DNA of 64,000 nucleotides from Aquimarina longa SW024 (lineage in GTDB: Bacteria; Bacteroidota; Bacteroidia; Flavobacteriales; Flavobacteriaceae), in the NCBI RefSeq assembly GCF_001401755.1, contig NZ_KQ474102.1, forward strand, positions 134,595 through 198,594, written 5' to 3'. Numbering within the stretch: the first letter of the stretch is position 1; the number at the start of each line of letters is the position of its first letter. Below are positions 62,429 through 64,000 of this stretch, in pieces. The notes under the pieces were generated by a model. That model was not told the DNA's origin, did no database searches, and worked only from the letters and a program-made list of their open reading frames with translations. Both the position numbers and the translations under genes were made by a program.

Positions 62429-63637
62429 TTATTCTTTTCCGTCTACATAACCCTGCAGATAACTATATCGCTCTGTCAATTTTCCTGCTTTAGTCATTCT
62501 TGCTCTTTCTAAAATTCCATCTTTATCATCATTAAAAAACGCAGGAATTACATGGTCTAAAAACATTTCTCCAAACCCTTCACTTGCATCTTTTGGTAAT
62601 TCGCACGGTAAATTATCAACTGCCATTACCACAATTGCATTAGGGTTTTTAAAATCTATTTCTTTCTCTGTATTTGGGTCGTACCCATATACTGGATCAG
62701 CTATCGTGGAAGATCTAATTGTACTCGCAATAGGTCCGTCTATATCACATGAAATATCAGCTACTAGTTTAATCGAAAATTCTTTAGATCTAGCATCTTC
62801 TTTTGTAAAAATGAAAGGCGCCCCATCTCCAAAAAAGTGACCTGCAATATACATATCACTTACTTTTGCAAACCTCATAAAGTCACTGTTATACTCATTA
62901 GGTTTTTTAAAAAAATCTGTTTTATCTAGTATACAACCATCTTTACGCTTATTATACTCCAAAACATCAATCTGTACATAAACAGGCTCATCAAAAGTAT
63001 GCTCTAAGTATTCTGGTACAGAAACCTCCTTAATATGCATTGCATCTAAAATCTCTTTTGCTCCTCCTCCCACTTTTCCTTTTCCTGTAAGTACTATCTT
63101 CATATTAGGTAACGAAATTTTAGATAGCTCTAATTCCAATTCCTTTTGATCTCTTAATGTTTCTGCTTTGGGCAATTGAAAACCACCATAAGCAAGTCCC
63201 CATGCTCTAAAGCCATTATATGCGCCAACAATACCAGCATATTTACCAAAACCAATTAACCTAAATCCATTATTACCTGTAATCACTTCGTGATCATAAA
63301 ACTCTATATTTTTATCCAGAATTGCATTTAACAATGCTCTATTATAAGGTTGTTTCTTGATCGTATGAGAAAAGAAAAAATATTTTTTATTAGGAATTAA
63401 AGCCGAAATAGGAACTTCTTTTACTCCTAATAATACATCACAGGCTGATATATCATCAGAAACTATAAATTCCTCTCTCTCATATTCAGAATCATTAAAA
63501 ACCCTAATATCAGAGTTTTCTATAACAAAAGAAGCTTTAGGAAACTTAGTTTTTACTGATTTTAGCCCATTTGGCGAAAAAACAACACGACGATCTGGCG
63601 GGTTTTTTCGCTCTTTAATGACACCGAATTTAATCAT
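62429..63637 (-). CDS. LYS1-like saccharopine/alanine-type dehydrogenase
   Basis: A 402-residue NAD(P)-dependent oxidoreductase with an alanine-dehydrogenase/PNT-like N-terminal domain (MIKFGVIKERKNPPDRRVVFSP) and a Rossmann segment MKIVLTGKGKVGGGAKEIL. VADISCDIDGPIASTIRSSTIADPVYGY is characteristic of the NAD+, L-lysine-forming saccharopine dehydrogenase-like group common in Bacteroidota. The exact substrate is unproven. It diverges from tmRNA and precedes pyrF. Confidence 0.88.
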   Translation of the reverse strand: MIKFGVIKERKNPPDRRVVFSPNGLKSVKTKFPKASFVIENSDIRVFNDSEYEREEFIVSDDISACDVLLGVKEVPISALIPNKKYFFFSHTIKKQPYNRALLNAILDKNIEFYDHEVITGNNGFRLIGFGKYAGIVGAYNGFRAWGLAYGGFQLPKAETLRDQKELELELSKISLPNMKIVLTGKGKVGGGAKEILDAMHIKEVSVPEYLEHTFDEPVYVQIDVLEYNKRKDGCILDKTDFFKKPNEYNSDFMRFAKVSDMYIAGHFFGDGAPFIFTKEDARSKEFSIKLVADISCDIDGPIASTIRSSTIADPVYGYDPNTEKEIDFKNPNAIVVMAVDNLPCELPKDASEGFGEMFLDHVIPAFFNDDKDGILERARMTKAGKLTERYSYLQGYVDGKE

Positions 63638-63696
63638 ATGAATTGGTATAAATTTTGTGTTAAAAAAACGAGGATAAAGATATAATAATTATGATT

Positions 63697-63704
63697 ATAT
63701 TTGC
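63697..63704 (+). promoter_or_regulatory. -7 promoter box for tmRNA
   Basis: TATATTTG followed by C is a strong TAnnTTTGC match, about 84 bp before the mature tmRNA 5' end. This implies a precursor trimmed at its 5' end, as is usual for tmRNA. Confidence 0.55.
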
Positions 63705-63787
63705 ACCCCTAAAGTGTTTTTGATCAAATTGAAAACAGATTTTATCTCCAAAAAGAAGATATTAGTCAAATTTAGGAAAATACTATC

Positions 63788-64000
63788 GGGGTCGACTGGT
63801 TTTGACAGCGAGATTAATAAAGTGGTAAGCACGTCGAGCGCTGGGATATAGCTCGTAAATATCATATTTCAACTTTTTTAAACGGCGAGAACAACTACGC
63901 CCTAGCTGCATAATCTGAATATTAGTAAGATAGTGCCTCGGTTCACAAGGTGAACAAGCAGGATACCTCTCAAGAGCCTTGGTTTATGGCGATTGATAAT
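63788..64000 (+). ncRNA. ssrA: tmRNA, 5' part (runs off the right edge)
   Basis: The sequence from GGGGTCGACTGGTTTTGACAGCG has the conserved tRNA-like 5' half of tmRNA. The tag frame starts at GGC 63884 and reads Gly-Glu-Asn-Asn-Tyr-Ala-Leu-Ala-Ala with stop TAA at 63911-63913, the standard Bacteroidota tag (A)GENNYALAA. Part of the pseudoknot region follows; the 3' tRNA-like half lies beyond the window. It rescues stalled ribosomes and tags their products for ClpXP-type proteolysis. Confidence 0.97.

Noticed and set aside
1..64000. CRISPR arrays, tRNA or rRNA genes, prophage or integrase genes
   Set aside because: No regularly spaced repeats, tRNA cloverleaf, rRNA segment or integrase was recognised in the intergenic DNA; tmRNA at the right edge is the only stable RNA found.

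Overview
The window is AT-rich bacterial DNA from a member of the Bacteroidota, almost certainly the Flavobacteriaceae. Support comes from the tmRNA tag GENNYALAA, TAnnTTTG-type -7 promoter boxes, the near absence of Shine-Dalgarno sites, signal peptides ending in ...AQ, a SusC-like carboxypeptidase-regulatory domain on the TonB receptor, and family-restricted genes (DUF6268-like, DUF4920, DUF4197, Lacal_2735). An Aquimarina-like marine genus is plausible but cannot be decided here.

Layout. 1-2496: housekeeping genes on the minus strand (cinA, partial; an Hpt protein; a FAH-family hydrolase; a DEDDh exonuclease). 2578-10568: a metal-uptake locus in which a DtxR/MntR-type repressor diverges from a TonB receptor, a thioredoxin-like protein, a TroA-like binding lipoprotein, a frameshifted NTF2-like gene, an ABC ATPase and two permeases that both carry a C-terminal winged-helix-like tail. 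10675-18969: envelope proteins, a sigma-54 activator without a DNA-binding domain, an MscS channel, a NatAB-like exporter and grpE-dnaJ. 19131-23938: a YceI lipoprotein, a TIGR01777 epimerase, mnmD, a DUF4920 protein, ilvE and a MazG-like pyrophosphohydrolase.

24071-34833 is the most notable block: about 10.8 kb of 13 tightly packed minus-strand genes forming a tellurite-resistance-like (Ter / TerY-P) stress system. It holds three TerD-family Ca2+-binding proteins, a HAD phosphatase, a phosphoribosyltransferase, three vWA (TerY-like) proteins, a PP2C phosphatase, a Ser/Thr kinase with a zinc ribbon and two small membrane proteins. The last gene appears to be a Ca2+/cation antiporter whose cytosolic loop is a perfect 15-bp tandem repeat encoding an acidic run. 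Two strong hairpins follow it. No TerC, TerB, ATP-grasp or citrate-lyase-like gene is present, so this is a reduced or variant Ter system.

35179-43245: a small membrane protein, a DPP III-like peptidase, an SRPBCC-GyrI protein, CrcB, a BBP2-like porin, a DUF1684 protein, an MFS transporter and a DJ-1/PfpI lipoprotein. 43384-51761: an accessory island with an orphan VgrG, a presumed adaptor, a 1,060-residue PAAR-like-tipped putative effector and two unknown genes. It is bordered by a damaged Cys-rich peptide gene on the left, and by a transposase-like remnant and a duplicated short element on the right. 51811-63637: regulators, a flavodoxin-fold reductase, an IcmF-type fused mutase, purU, DUF4197, Lacal_2735, a leaderless BtuF-like protein, an unlisted 38-residue membrane peptide gene, pyrF and a LYS1-like dehydrogenase. 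The window ends inside ssrA (tmRNA).

All calls come from reading motifs by eye. No database search was run.
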